From an uncultured Verrucomicrobiales bacterium (GTDB taxonomy: Bacteria; Verrucomicrobiota; Verrucomicrobiia; Verrucomicrobiales; Akkermansiaceae), in assembly GCA_937901085.1 (NCBI GenBank), contig CALCHQ010000084.1:1-64000 (forward strand): a stretch of 64,000 bases of DNA. Direction: 5' to 3'. Under the pieces are notes generated by a model. That model was not told where the DNA came from. It saw only the letters and a program-made list of their open reading frames with translations, and did no database searches. Position 1 is the stretch's first letter; every line of letters starts with the position of its first letter. Below, in pieces: positions 7,532-16,767 of this stretch. A program made the translations under genes and the position numbers.

Positions 7532-9217
7532 ATGATTTTTACGCTTGTTATTGGTCTTTCTCTGGCGCTGGTGCTGGGTATGCTGGCGCAACGGCTGCGC
7601 TTGTCTCCGCTGGTGGGGTATCTGGTGGCGGGGATGCTGGCGGCTCAGCCCTGGTGGGGCGAGCCGGTAGATGCTCATGTGGTGGAAGATTTTTCCCATA
7701 TCGGCGTGGTGCTGCTGCTCTTTGGTGTGGGGCTGCAGTTTCACCTGAAAGATTTGCTGGCTGTGCAGCGCGTGGCGGTGCCGGGGGCGCTGGTGTGTAT
7801 GTTCTCCGTCTCGCTGCTGGGGATGCTGGCGTTCCATTTCCTGGGCATGGGGAATGTAGCCTGGGTCAACAGCCTCATGTACGGGCTCTGTGTCTGTGTG
7901 TCCAGTACTGTGGTACTCACCCGTGTGCTGGGCGACAACCGCGTGTTGCCGACACCGGCGGGACATACGGCTCTGGGCTGGCTGGTGGTGGAAGATATGT
8001 TCACCATTGTGCTGCTGGTTCTCATGCCTGCTTTGTTCGGCGGCCAGGAACTGGTGCCGGCTCTGGGCATGATGGCGTTGAAACTGACGCTGCTGGTTGT
8101 GGTGGTGGCGTTGTTCGGGCGCAAGCTTATCAAGCGGGTGCTGACCTATATTTCCCGCCATTGTTCGGATGAACTCTTTACCCTGGCGGTGCTGGTGTGT
8201 GCGCTGGGTATTGCGGTGCTTTCCGCTTCGGTGTTCAATGCTTCCATGGAATTCGGTGCGTTCCTTTCCGGCATGGTGGTGGGGCAGAGCAAGTTTGCCA
8301 GCCGCGCCGCGAGTGATGCCTTGCCGATGCGCGATGCTTTTGCTGTGCTGTTCTTTGTTTCCGTGGGCATGGGCTTCCACATCGGCGGGCTGCTGGAGTT
8401 CTGGCCGCTGGCGCTGGCCACGCTGGGTATCTGCATGCTGGTCAAGCCCGTCATGGCCGCGCTGATGGTGCGGGTGATGGGAAGACCCATGCGGTTGAGC
8501 CTGATGGTGGGTGGGTCTTTGTCCCAGATTGGTGAGTTTTCGTTCATCCTGGCTACGCTCATTGCAGGTACATACCACCTGCTGCCTCTGGAGGCGGTGA
8601 ATGTGATTACCGGGGTGGCGATTGTTTCCATTACGCTGAATGCGGCTCTGTATCGTTTTGTGCCGCTGCTGGTACACCGTCTGGAGGAACGCGGCATAGG
8701 TATGGAGGAAGCGGTGAATACCGTGCCGGAGGTGGCGGATGACCGCTACCGCATCATTCTGGTGGGCTATGGACCCTGTGGACAACTGGTGGACCAGGTG
8801 CTGCGCCAGCACGACATGGAGGTGGTGGTGCTGGAAATGAATATCGATACCGTGACCCGCCTGCACCAGCAGGGACATGCCGCCTTGCATGGTGATGCGT
8901 CGAACCGCACGATTCTGCGTATGGCCGGGGTGGAAAAGGCCAAGGCCATCATTATTTCCTCTCCGGGGGCGCCGGCTGTGCAGATTGCCGCCGCTGCCCG
9001 CAGCCTGAACCCGCATATCCGCGTGGTGGCGCATACGAACTACATCCGCATAGCGCAGGCTGTGGCCAGATCCGGAGATGCCCATGTCTTTGCCGGTGAG
9101 GCCGAGGTGGCGCTTGCCATGAGCAGCCACATGCTGCGCACGCTCGGCGCAACCGAGGAACATGTGGCCCGCGAGCAGGAAGCCAACCGTGCCCGCCTGA
9201 TGGACGGGCACGCGTAA
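7532..9217 (+). CDS. KefB-type cation/proton antiporter, copy 2
   Basis: At 561 residues it has the same layout as its upstream neighbour: a CPA2 exchanger membrane domain followed by a TrkA-N domain (LVGYGPCGQ, then an acidic VLEMN strand end). The two proteins are similar along their whole length and diverge most at the C-terminus, so they arose by tandem duplication. The gene has its own promoter. The second glycine-motif residue block reads GPCG instead of GPSG, which might alter redox sensing; this is inference. Confidence 0.88.
   Translation: MIFTLVIGLSLALVLGMLAQRLRLSPLVGYLVAGMLAAQPWWGEPVDAHVVEDFSHIGVVLLLFGVGLQFHLKDLLAVQRVAVPGALVCMFSVSLLGMLAFHFLGMGNVAWVNSLMYGLCVCVSSTVVLTRVLGDNRVLPTPAGHTALGWLVVEDMFTIVLLVLMPALFGGQELVPALGMMALKLTLLVVVVALFGRKLIKRVLTYISRHCSDELFTLAVLVCALGIAVLSASVFNASMEFGAFLSGMVVGQSKFASRAASDALPMRDAFAVLFFVSVGMGFHIGGLLEFWPLALATLGICMLVKPVMAALMVRVMGRPMRLSLMVGGSLSQIGEFSFILATLIAGTYHLLPLEAVNVITGVAIVSITLNAALYRFVPLLVHRLEERGIGMEEAVNTVPEVADDRYRIILVGYGPCGQLVDQVLRQHDMEVVVLEMNIDTVTRLHQQGHAALHGDASNRTILRMAGVEKAKAIIISSPGAPAVQIAAAARSLNPHIRVVAHTNYIRIAQAVARSGDAHVFAGEAEVALAMSSHMLRTLGATEEHVAREQEANRARLMDGHA
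8267..8331 (+). repeat. 65-base segment identical to 6497-6561
   Basis: This is the partner of the identical block in antiporter copy 1. Perfect identity inside otherwise diverged paralogues points to recent gene conversion or to a very strong constraint. Confidence 0.9.
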
Positions 9218-9226
9218 AGGGAAAAA

Positions 9227-9655
9227 TCAGCGTTGCTTCAGTTCGGCCATGATGCGGGCATACAGCACGCGCAGACGCAGCAGCATATAGATGACGACCA
9301 GGGTCACTACTGTCAGGTAGAGAAGCACGGCCCAGCAGAAGAGGCGCATGGAGTCCAGCGTGGAGTTGATTTTCTTGTCCTCCATGATGCGCTGGGTGAT
9401 GATGCCGCCTACTTCTTTTGCGTATTCGCGCCCTTCTTCCTTGTAGCTTTCCATGACGGCATCGGTTGCGCCGCGCAGGGTGAGCATCAGCTGTTCTCCC
9501 AGGCTGGGTTCCTTGGCGGGGGCAGGGGCGTTTGCGGTGGCCTGCGGTTCGCTGACCATCTGCAACAACCCGCCCAGTAGTTCTCCTGCGTCTACTTTTG
9601 CCTGCACAGGCAGGAACAGCACCAGGGCAATGAGGGTGTAGAGGACTTGCTTCAT
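9227..9655 (-). CDS. Small secreted or membrane-anchored protein of unknown function
   Basis: About 142 residues from the ATG at 9655. The N-terminus is a signal peptide (MKQVLYTLIALVLFLPVQA). A charged helical middle (about 45-100) follows, then a membrane segment near residues 105-130 with a basic tail ending in KQR. I recognise no family. An upstream in-frame ATG exists at 9676, but a TATAGT -10 on the minus strand (plus 9662-9667) lies six bases before 9655, which supports the shorter protein. It ends ten bases from the convergent antiporter gene. Confidence 0.65.
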   Translation of the reverse strand: MKQVLYTLIALVLFLPVQAKVDAGELLGGLLQMVSEPQATANAPAPAKEPSLGEQLMLTLRGATDAVMESYKEEGREYAKEVGGIITQRIMEDKKINSTLDSMRLFCWAVLLYLTVVTLVVIYMLLRLRVLYARIMAELKQR

Positions 9656-9711
9656 GTTGCCACTATAGCACAACACGAGATGAGAGGAAAGCAGGAATTA
9701 CTCCGCAATTC

Positions 9712-11148
9712 TTATTGTGCAAGCGCAATGAGAAGCTTGTTGTGGATGCCGCCGAAGCCGCCGTTGCTCATGACGAGCAGGACATCGCCCGGATGTACGT
9801 GTGTGACGACATGAGCCACGATGTCATCCACGTTCTTGCCCACATAGGCTTCTGTGCCGGTCGCGCGGATGTCGGCGAGGAGCTGTTCTTCGTCCAGACG
9901 CTGTTCCGGGAGTAGTTTCTTGTGGTTCTCGATGGGGGAGATAACGGCAAAATCCGCGTTGGAAAGGGCTTCTGCCAGTTCGGACTGGAACAGGTTGCGG
10001 ATGGTGGTGTTGCTGCGGGGTTCAAAGAGTACCCACAGGCGGCTCTTGGGGAAGCGCTGGCGCAGCCCGGCAATGGCCTGGCTGATGGCGGTGGGATGGT
10101 GGGCAAAGTCATCCACTACGGTGACACCGTTGACCGTGCCGCGTACTTCCTGGCGGCGGGCTACGCCCTCAAAGCTGTCCAACGCCGTGCGGATGGCCTC
10201 GGCGCTCAGTCCGGCAAAGGCGGCGGCGCAGGCGGCCATGGCTGCGTTGCGGATGTTGAAGTCTCCAATCATGGGGACATTGAAGCGCTCGCCGTGCAGC
10301 GGGCTGGGGGCTTCTTCCCCCTCGGCGGCGGGGGCGCAGAGGGTGAAGCTGCTGCCGTCGGTGCGGTGTTCGAGTCCGGTGATGCGGATGTCGGCATCTT
10401 CGCCCATGCCGACGCTGACCAGACGGACCATCTTCAGTTCGTTGGCGGCATACTGGCGTACATCGGCGCAGTTCGGGCAGTCGGCGTTGATGAAGACGAT
10501 GCCGTTGCGGGGGACAACGCGCAGCAGGCGCTTGAAGGAGAGCTTGATTTCCTCGACATTGGCGTAGATGTCGGCGTGATCCATTTCGATGTTGTTCACG
10601 ATGACCACTTCCGGCAGGTAGTGCAGGAATTTGGAGCGCTTGTCGAAGAAGGAGGTGTCGTATTCATCGCCCTCCAGTACGCAGAATTCGGAATCGGTGA
10701 AGCGGCCGCCGCGCCCCAGGTTGCGGGCAATGCCGCCAATCATGAAGCTGGGGTTCTGGCCGTTGGCCTCCAGCATCCAGGTGAGCATGGAGGTGGTGGT
10801 GGTTTTGCCGTGCGTGCCGGTGACAACGAGGTTGCGCTTGCCCCAGAGGAAGTATTCCTTCATGGTTTCAGGCAGGCTCATGTAGCGCAGACGGGTGTCA
10901 AGGACGGCTTCTACTTCCACATTGCCGCGGCTCATGGCGTTGCCGATGACGACCATGTCGGTGTCTGCCGGGATGTTGGCCGGATTGTAGCCCTGGAAAA
11001 TCTGGATGCCCTCGTTCTCCAGGAAGGTGGACATGGGCGGGTACACGTTGGCATCTGTGCCGGTGACGACGTAGCCTTGGCGTGCCATGGCTGATGCTAC
11101 TGCTCCCATGGCGGTGCCGCAAATGCCGAGAAAGTGAACGTGTTTCAT
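9712..11148 (-). CDS. mpl: Murein tripeptide ligase Mpl
   Basis: Mpl joins recycled L-Ala-D-Glu-meso-DAP tripeptide to UDP-MurNAc in peptidoglycan recycling. The protein of about 478 residues has the Mur ligase layout: an N-terminal Rossmann domain (HFLGICGTAMGA), the ATP-binding loop TGTHGKTTT and a C-terminal domain with DDFAHHPTA. The signature HFLGICGTAMGAVA is typical of Mpl rather than MurC. The start at M6 (11148) fits the family N-terminus better than the ATG at 11163. It implies a DAP-type peptidoglycan, relevant to the DapF-like gene at 61.5 kb. Confidence 0.88.
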   Translation of the reverse strand: MKHVHFLGICGTAMGAVASAMARQGYVVTGTDANVYPPMSTFLENEGIQIFQGYNPANIPADTDMVVIGNAMSRGNVEVEAVLDTRLRYMSLPETMKEYFLWGKRNLVVTGTHGKTTTTSMLTWMLEANGQNPSFMIGGIARNLGRGGRFTDSEFCVLEGDEYDTSFFDKRSKFLHYLPEVVIVNNIEMDHADIYANVEEIKLSFKRLLRVVPRNGIVFINADCPNCADVRQYAANELKMVRLVSVGMGEDADIRITGLEHRTDGSSFTLCAPAAEGEEAPSPLHGERFNVPMIGDFNIRNAAMAACAAAFAGLSAEAIRTALDSFEGVARRQEVRGTVNGVTVVDDFAHHPTAISQAIAGLRQRFPKSRLWVLFEPRSNTTIRNLFQSELAEALSNADFAVISPIENHKKLLPEQRLDEEQLLADIRATGTEAYVGKNVDDIVAHVVTHVHPGDVLLVMSNGGFGGIHNKLLIALAQ

Positions 11149-11384
11149 ATAGTTCCTTAACAATATGTAGAAGTGGTGTAGAGGTTATCTCATCTACCCC
11201 GGCATTGCAAGTATTTTTTAGGGCATGATGTCCGTATGCCATACCAGGGTATTTCAGAGCAGAATGCCTTAGAATAGGCTTGTACTGCGTTGGTGGCTTA
11301 TGTGGGGTGTAGCTCCAGAATGGGGGTGTCGCGCCTTACAGTGGGCGAAAAATGCAAAATTTGTAAAAATGACGCACTATATTA

Positions 11385-11412
11385 TTGAGGCGCGCGCGTA
11401 CGCGCGTATAAT
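11385..11412 (+). promoter_or_regulatory. gyrB promoter
   Basis: TTGAGG (11385-11390), a 16-base GC-rich alternating spacer and TATAAT (11407-11412) end 11 bases before the gyrB ATG. The expected 5' untranslated region is about four or five bases. The CG-alternating spacer may make the promoter sensitive to supercoiling, which would suit gyrase; this is inference. Confidence 0.75.
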
Positions 11413-11423
11413 GGGCGGCACTT

Positions 11424-13982
11424 ATGAGTGATAACGTAACGCCCCCGGAGGATGCTGAGAAGCTTTCGACCGGGGCTCAGCAGGAGTACGGCGCCGCCCA
11501 GATTGACAAGCTGGAGGGCCTTGAAGCCGTGCGTAAGCGTCCGGGTATGTACATTGGTGACCCGGATGAACGTGGTTTGCATCACTGTGTGTTCGAAGTG
11601 CTGGATAACTCGATTGACGAGCATCTGGCCGGATACTGCAGCAAGATTATCATCCAGATTCACGAGGGTGGCACGATTTCCGTGATTGACGACGGCCGTG
11701 GTATTCCGGTGGATATACACCCGAAGTTCGGTATTCCCGCCGTGGAGCTGGTGCTGACCAACCTGCATGCCGGTGGTAAGTTCGGCCAGGGTGCGTACAA
11801 GTACTCCGGCGGCCTGCACGGCGTGGGTGCCAAGTGCGTGAACGCTCTCTCCGATTTCTTCAAGGCTGAGGTGCGCCGCGACGGCAAGCGCCACGTCATC
11901 ACCTTCGAGCGTGGCCGCACCACGGAGAAGCTGCATGTGGTGGGTTCCTGCCCGGACAGCCAGACTGGCACGGCCATCACCTTCCTGCCCGACCCGACCA
12001 TCTTCACCGACACCACGGAATTCAAGTTCGACCTGCTGGCCCGCCGCCTGCGCGAACTGGCTTTCCTGAATCCCGGTCTCGTCATCGAACTGGTGGATGA
12101 GCGCAGCGGGCAGGAACGCACTGAAACCTTCTACTATGCCGACGGTATCCGCGAGTTCGTGAAGCAGCTGGGCGAGAACAAGACGCTCATTACGGCCGAA
12201 CCCATCGCCATGAGCGGCGTGCGCCACATTGAGGTGGAGTACGACGGCAAGACCATGGAGGACGATGTGATTGTGGATGTGGTGATGCAGTACAATGATA
12301 GCGACCGCTACCAGATTCAGTGCTACGCCAACTCCATTTTCAATGCTGACGGCGGTACGCACCTTTCCGGCTTCCGCAGCTCGCTGACCCGCGCCATCAA
12401 CAACTACGCCAAGACGAACAACCTGCTCAAGGATAAGGACCCCAGCCTGAACGGCGACGACGTGCGCGAAGGTCTGGTGGCCGTCATCAGCGTGAAGATG
12501 CCCAACCCGCGTTTCTCCTCTCAGACCAAGGACAAGCTCGTGAACACCGAAATCGAAGGTGTGGTGAGCAGCGTGGTCTACGAAGAACTCAAGGAATACT
12601 TTGAGGAGAATCCGCAGGTGGCCAGAACCATTATCGACCGTTGCCTCATTGCCTCCCGCGCCCGCGAAGCTGCCCGCAAGGCCCGCGAAAGCGTGCGTAA
12701 GAGCGCCATGACCGTGGGCGGTGGCCTGCCCGGCAAGCTGGCAGACTGCTCCTGCCGTGACCCGAAGCTCAGCGAGCTGTTCATTGTGGAGGGTGACTCC
12801 GCAGGTGGCTCTGCCAAGATGGGTCGCGACCGCCGCACACAGGCTATTCTGCCGCTGCGCGGTAAGATTCTCAACGTGGAGAAGGCCCGCCTGGACAAGG
12901 CTCTGGGCAGCGAGACAATCCAGAACATCATCACCGCCATTGGCGCCGGCATCGGCGATGGTGAAGGGGAGGGTTCGTTCGACCTCAATAAGGTGCGTTA
13001 CCACAAGATTATCCTCATGGCTGATGCCGACGTGGACGGTTCCCACATCTGCACGTTGCTGCTCACGCTCTTCTGCCGCCACATGCCGCAGTTGGTGCGT
13101 GCCGGTTACCTCTACATTGCCCAGCCCCCGCTGTACCGTGTGATTCACCGCAAGGTGGAGCAGTATGTGCAGGATGAGGTGGCGCTCAACCGCAAGCTCA
13201 TTTCCCTGGGCGCGGGCGATGTGACCCTCCGCACGCCGGATAAGGGCAAGGAATTTGACGCCGACTCCCTCATGGCTATTCTGGAAACCCTCATCAACCT
13301 GCAGAAGTACGAGGGCAGCGTGGCTCAGCACGGCGGCGACTTCAAGGATCTGCTGCGCCACCGCGCCGATAATGGCGCTTTCCCGCAGTACCTGGTGAAG
13401 GTCCGCTGCGGTAATGATGAGGAAGTGCAGTACTTTGCCGATATGGACAGCCTGTCTGCCTTCTCCGAGGAGAACCGCGACCTCTTCCTCTTCGGCGAAC
13501 CCAGCGAGGAAGAACTGGCAGCCAACCCGCTGCCGGTGCGCGAAGGCCCCAGCCGCCGCGCCCTGCTGCACGAGCTGCACGAGGCCAAGGCCATCACCCG
13601 CGTGCTGGCACGCCTGGAGGAACTCGGTATCCAGCCCGGCCAGCTGCTGAGCGATGATGCCCCGGTGTTCGAGCTGGTGGAGAATGCCCGCAACACGGCC
13701 ACGCCCATCTTCTTTGTGGGTGATATTCTGGCCAAGGTGCTGGAAATCGGCGGCCGCAGCGTGACCATTACCCGATTCAAAGGTCTGGGTGAAATGGACG
13801 CCAAGGACCTCTACGCCACGACCATGGATCCGGAGAAGCGCGAGCTGCTCCGCGTGCGTCTGGATGATGACAACGCCGTTCAGGCCGACAAGATGTTCAC
13901 CATCCTCATGGGCGACCTGGTGGAACCCCGCCGCCGCTTCATCGAGGACAACGCCCTCAATGTCCGTAACCTCGACGTGTAA
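11424..13982 (+). CDS. gyrB: DNA gyrase subunit B
   Basis: The 852-residue ATPase subunit of gyrase has a GHKL ATPase domain (DNSIDE, DDGRGIP, GLHGVGAKCVN), a transducer domain and a TOPRIM domain (IVEGDSAGG and MADADVDGSHI, giving the metal-binding acidic residues). The C-terminal region contains GLGEMDAKDL. It is slightly longer than the E. coli protein, with an acidic insertion in the C-terminal third. It stands 21 bases before gyrA in the same orientation, which makes an operon. There is no Shine-Dalgarno sequence. Confidence 0.97.
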   Translation: MSDNVTPPEDAEKLSTGAQQEYGAAQIDKLEGLEAVRKRPGMYIGDPDERGLHHCVFEVLDNSIDEHLAGYCSKIIIQIHEGGTISVIDDGRGIPVDIHPKFGIPAVELVLTNLHAGGKFGQGAYKYSGGLHGVGAKCVNALSDFFKAEVRRDGKRHVITFERGRTTEKLHVVGSCPDSQTGTAITFLPDPTIFTDTTEFKFDLLARRLRELAFLNPGLVIELVDERSGQERTETFYYADGIREFVKQLGENKTLITAEPIAMSGVRHIEVEYDGKTMEDDVIVDVVMQYNDSDRYQIQCYANSIFNADGGTHLSGFRSSLTRAINNYAKTNNLLKDKDPSLNGDDVREGLVAVISVKMPNPRFSSQTKDKLVNTEIEGVVSSVVYEELKEYFEENPQVARTIIDRCLIASRAREAARKARESVRKSAMTVGGGLPGKLADCSCRDPKLSELFIVEGDSAGGSAKMGRDRRTQAILPLRGKILNVEKARLDKALGSETIQNIITAIGAGIGDGEGEGSFDLNKVRYHKIILMADADVDGSHICTLLLTLFCRHMPQLVRAGYLYIAQPPLYRVIHRKVEQYVQDEVALNRKLISLGAGDVTLRTPDKGKEFDADSLMAILETLINLQKYEGSVAQHGGDFKDLLRHRADNGAFPQYLVKVRCGNDEEVQYFADMDSLSAFSEENRDLFLFGEPSEEELAANPLPVREGPSRRALLHELHEAKAITRVLARLEELGIQPGQLLSDDAPVFELVENARNTATPIFFVGDILAKVLEIGGRSVTITRFKGLGEMDAKDLYATTMDPEKRELLRVRLDDDNAVQADKMFTILMGDLVEPRRRFIEDNALNVRNLDV

Positions 13983-14003
13983 CCCTAACTTTTTTTCCTG
14001 ATT

Positions 14004-16616
14004 ATGAGCGAAACAAGAATTCGTCCCGTCGATGTGGCAGAGGAGGTTTCCCGCAGCTTCCTGGACTACTCCATGTCGGTGATTATCTCCCGCGCCCTGC
14101 CGGACGTGCGAGACGGTCTCAAACCCTCCCAGCGCCGCGTGCTGTATGCCATGCACGAACTGGGGCTTGTGCCCAGCAAGGGCACTATCAAGTGCGGTAA
14201 AATCGTGGGTGACACCATCGGTAACTACCACCCGCACGGTGACCAGTCTGCCTACGGTACGCTGGTGACCATGGCCCAGCCCTGGAACATGCGCGACATC
14301 CTGGTGCAGGGGCAGGGTAACTTCGGTACTCCGGAAGGTGATCCCCCCGCCGCCATGCGATACACGGAAGCCAAGCTGAGCCACCTGGGTGTGGCTCTCA
14401 TGGATGACCTGGACAAGGACACCGTGGACTTCCAGCCGAACTACGACAACCGCCTCACGGAACCCGTGGTATTCCCCTCTGCCTTCCCGAACCTGCTGGT
14501 GAACGGCGGCACGGGTATTGCTGTGGGTATGGCCACGAACATGGCCCCGCACAACCTGGGTGAAGTGGTGGACGGCATCTGTGCCTACATCGACAATCCC
14601 CTCATCACCAGCGAAGCGCTGCGCGCCTACATCAAGGGCCCGGACTTCCCGACCGGTGGCTATGTACTGGGCTACAAGGGTATCGACAGCTACTTCCGCA
14701 CCGGCCGCGGCAGCGTCCGCATGCGCGGTAAGATGGAGGTCGTCACCAACGAGAATGGCCGCGAGTTCATCCACATTTCCGATGTGCCCTACGGTGTGAA
14801 CCGCGCTGTGCTGCAGGAACGCATTGCCGAGCTGGTGCGTGATAAGATTATCACCGATATTGCCGGTATGCGCGACCTTACCGACTACATCGAAATCGAA
14901 CTCAAGCGCGATGCCCGCCCGCAGGTGGTCATCAACCAGCTCTACAAGCTCACCAGCATGGAGACTTCGTTCTCTGTGAACATGCTGGCCATTCACGAGG
15001 GACGCCCCAAGGTGCTTTCCATGAAGGATGCCATCAACTTCTACGTTGAACACCGCCGTGAGGTGGTGGTGCGCCGCACGAAGTTCCTCCTCCGCAAGGC
15101 TGAGGACCGCGCCGAAGTGCTGGAGGCCTACCTCATTGCCCTGGCCAACATGGATGAGTTCATCCGCATCATCCGCGACTCGAAGAACCGCGAGGACGCC
15201 CGCAACCGCCTCATGGCTTTCCGTTTCCCCACGGAGCTGGCCAAGGGCCTGGGTATCCTCATCCACAGCCAGCCCTCCGTGCAGGGTGACCAGTATGTCT
15301 TCACCGAGCGCCAGGTGAATGCCATCCTTGAACTCCGCCTCTACCAGCTGACTGCTCTGGAAAACGACAAGATTTCCGACGAGTACAAGAAGCTGCTGGA
15401 ACTCATCGAGGATTATCTGGACATCCTGGCCAATGAGAGCCGAGTGCTGGGTATCGTGAAGGAAGAGCTGCGCGCCATCAAGGAGAAGTACGCCACCCCG
15501 CGTATGACCCACATCATCCCGTTTGAGGGCGATATGGCCATTGAGGACCTCATCCCCAATGACTCCATGATTGTGACCATCTCCCACAGCGGTTACATCA
15601 AGCGCACCAATTCGGATGAGTACCGCCTGCAGGCTCGCGGAGGCAAGGGTATCAAGGCCGCTACGACCAAGAGCAAGAAGGATGCCAACGACTTTGTCGA
15701 ACACCTGTTTGCCGCCCAGAACCACGACTACATTATGTTCTTCACCAACACCGGCCGCGTGTATGTGGAGCGTGTGTACGAGATTGACGAGGCTGCCCGC
15801 AGCGCCCAGGGACGCTCCATCAAGAACCTGCTGGATATGCAGGCGGATGAGCGTATTGCCGCCATTCTGCGTCTGGAACGCCGCGTGAGCGAGGATGGTA
15901 AGGATATCACCTTTGCCGAGGATTCCGGCAATGTGGTGTTCGCTACCAAGGACGGTACGGTGAAGAAGACCGCGCTCAATGACTTCGTGAACTACCGCAA
16001 GGCCGGTATCATCGCCATTAACCTGGAAGAGGGTAATTCCCTGGTGAATGCCGCCCTGACTTCCGGGCAGGATGAGGTGGTAATTGTCACCCACGACGGT
16101 ATGAGCATTCGCTTCAACGAAGCCGATATGCGTGCCCAGGGGCGTAACACCATCGGTGTGCGCGGTATCAAGCTGCGCGAGGGTGACTTCGTTGTGGCTC
16201 TGGCGGTGGTGCAGAATGATGCCCACCTCCTGGTGGTTTCCGAGAACGGTCTGGGCAAGCGCACGGTGTTCGATGAATACCGCCAGCAGAGCCGCGGCGG
16301 TATCGGTATCAAGACCATGAATTGCACAGATAAGACCGGCCGCGTGGTGTCTGCCACCACCGTGACCGATGCCGATGAACTCATGATTATGACCACCGGC
16401 GGCCAGTCTGTCCGCATGAAGGTGAACACCATCCGCGAGACGGGGCGTGCGGCCCAGGGTGTGAAGCTCATCACGCTGGACGGCAAGGAATGCATTCAGG
16501 AAATCACGCTGGTCATCCCTGATGACGATGAGGAGGATGAGCCGGTTGAGGATGCTTCCGAAACTGCCGGAATGGACGGTGTGGCAGACGATGCCGCCGC
16601 CACTCCGCAGGAGTAA
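14004..16616 (+). CDS. gyrA: DNA gyrase subunit A
   Basis: The 870-residue breakage-reunion subunit of gyrase has the catalytic tyrosine in AAMRYTEA, the quinolone-region motif PHGDQSAYG, and a C-terminal beta-pinwheel. The GyrA box QARGGKGIK identifies gyrase rather than topoisomerase IV. The tail is strongly acidic (DDDEEDEP), as in other GyrA C-termini that tune wrapping. The start ATG follows a T7 run and GATT, with no Shine-Dalgarno sequence. Confidence 0.97.
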   Translation: MSETRIRPVDVAEEVSRSFLDYSMSVIISRALPDVRDGLKPSQRRVLYAMHELGLVPSKGTIKCGKIVGDTIGNYHPHGDQSAYGTLVTMAQPWNMRDILVQGQGNFGTPEGDPPAAMRYTEAKLSHLGVALMDDLDKDTVDFQPNYDNRLTEPVVFPSAFPNLLVNGGTGIAVGMATNMAPHNLGEVVDGICAYIDNPLITSEALRAYIKGPDFPTGGYVLGYKGIDSYFRTGRGSVRMRGKMEVVTNENGREFIHISDVPYGVNRAVLQERIAELVRDKIITDIAGMRDLTDYIEIELKRDARPQVVINQLYKLTSMETSFSVNMLAIHEGRPKVLSMKDAINFYVEHRREVVVRRTKFLLRKAEDRAEVLEAYLIALANMDEFIRIIRDSKNREDARNRLMAFRFPTELAKGLGILIHSQPSVQGDQYVFTERQVNAILELRLYQLTALENDKISDEYKKLLELIEDYLDILANESRVLGIVKEELRAIKEKYATPRMTHIIPFEGDMAIEDLIPNDSMIVTISHSGYIKRTNSDEYRLQARGGKGIKAATTKSKKDANDFVEHLFAAQNHDYIMFFTNTGRVYVERVYEIDEAARSAQGRSIKNLLDMQADERIAAILRLERRVSEDGKDITFAEDSGNVVFATKDGTVKKTALNDFVNYRKAGIIAINLEEGNSLVNAALTSGQDEVVIVTHDGMSIRFNEADMRAQGRNTIGVRGIKLREGDFVVALAVVQNDAHLLVVSENGLGKRTVFDEYRQQSRGGIGIKTMNCTDKTGRVVSATTVTDADELMIMTTGGQSVRMKVNTIRETGRAAQGVKLITLDGKECIQEITLVIPDDDEEDEPVEDASETAGMDGVADDAAATPQE

Positions 16617-16651
16617 AGCCCTACCGGCTTCTCATCAGAACTCATAAGAAC

Positions 16652-16683
16652 CACCCCGCCTGCTGTTTCCGGCAGGCGGGGTG
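16652..16683 (+). terminator. gyrA terminator
   Basis: CACCCCGCCTGC pairs with GCAGGCGGGGTG over an eight-base loop, 36 bases after the gyrA stop. It can fold on either strand and lies between convergent genes. Confidence 0.75.
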
Positions 16684-16703
16684 ATGTGTTTCAGGTAAGG
16701 AGG

Positions 16704-16735
16704 AACACCCCGGTTCTGGTGTGAACCGGGGTGTT
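16704..16735 (-). terminator. Second hairpin between gyrA and the lipoprotein gene
   Basis: AACACCCCGGTT and AACCGGGGTGTT form a perfect 12-base stem with an eight-base loop. It probably ends the minus-strand lipoprotein transcript, and it has no long T-run. Confidence 0.65.
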
Positions 16736-16767
16736 GATTCCGCAGGGGAAAGTGGGAAGAAAAAACT

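Noticed and set aside
11382..16226. A 1614-codon open frame antisense to gyrB and gyrA
   Set aside because: It mirrors the codon bias of two certain genes, is His/Val-rich with no domain, and has no promoter.
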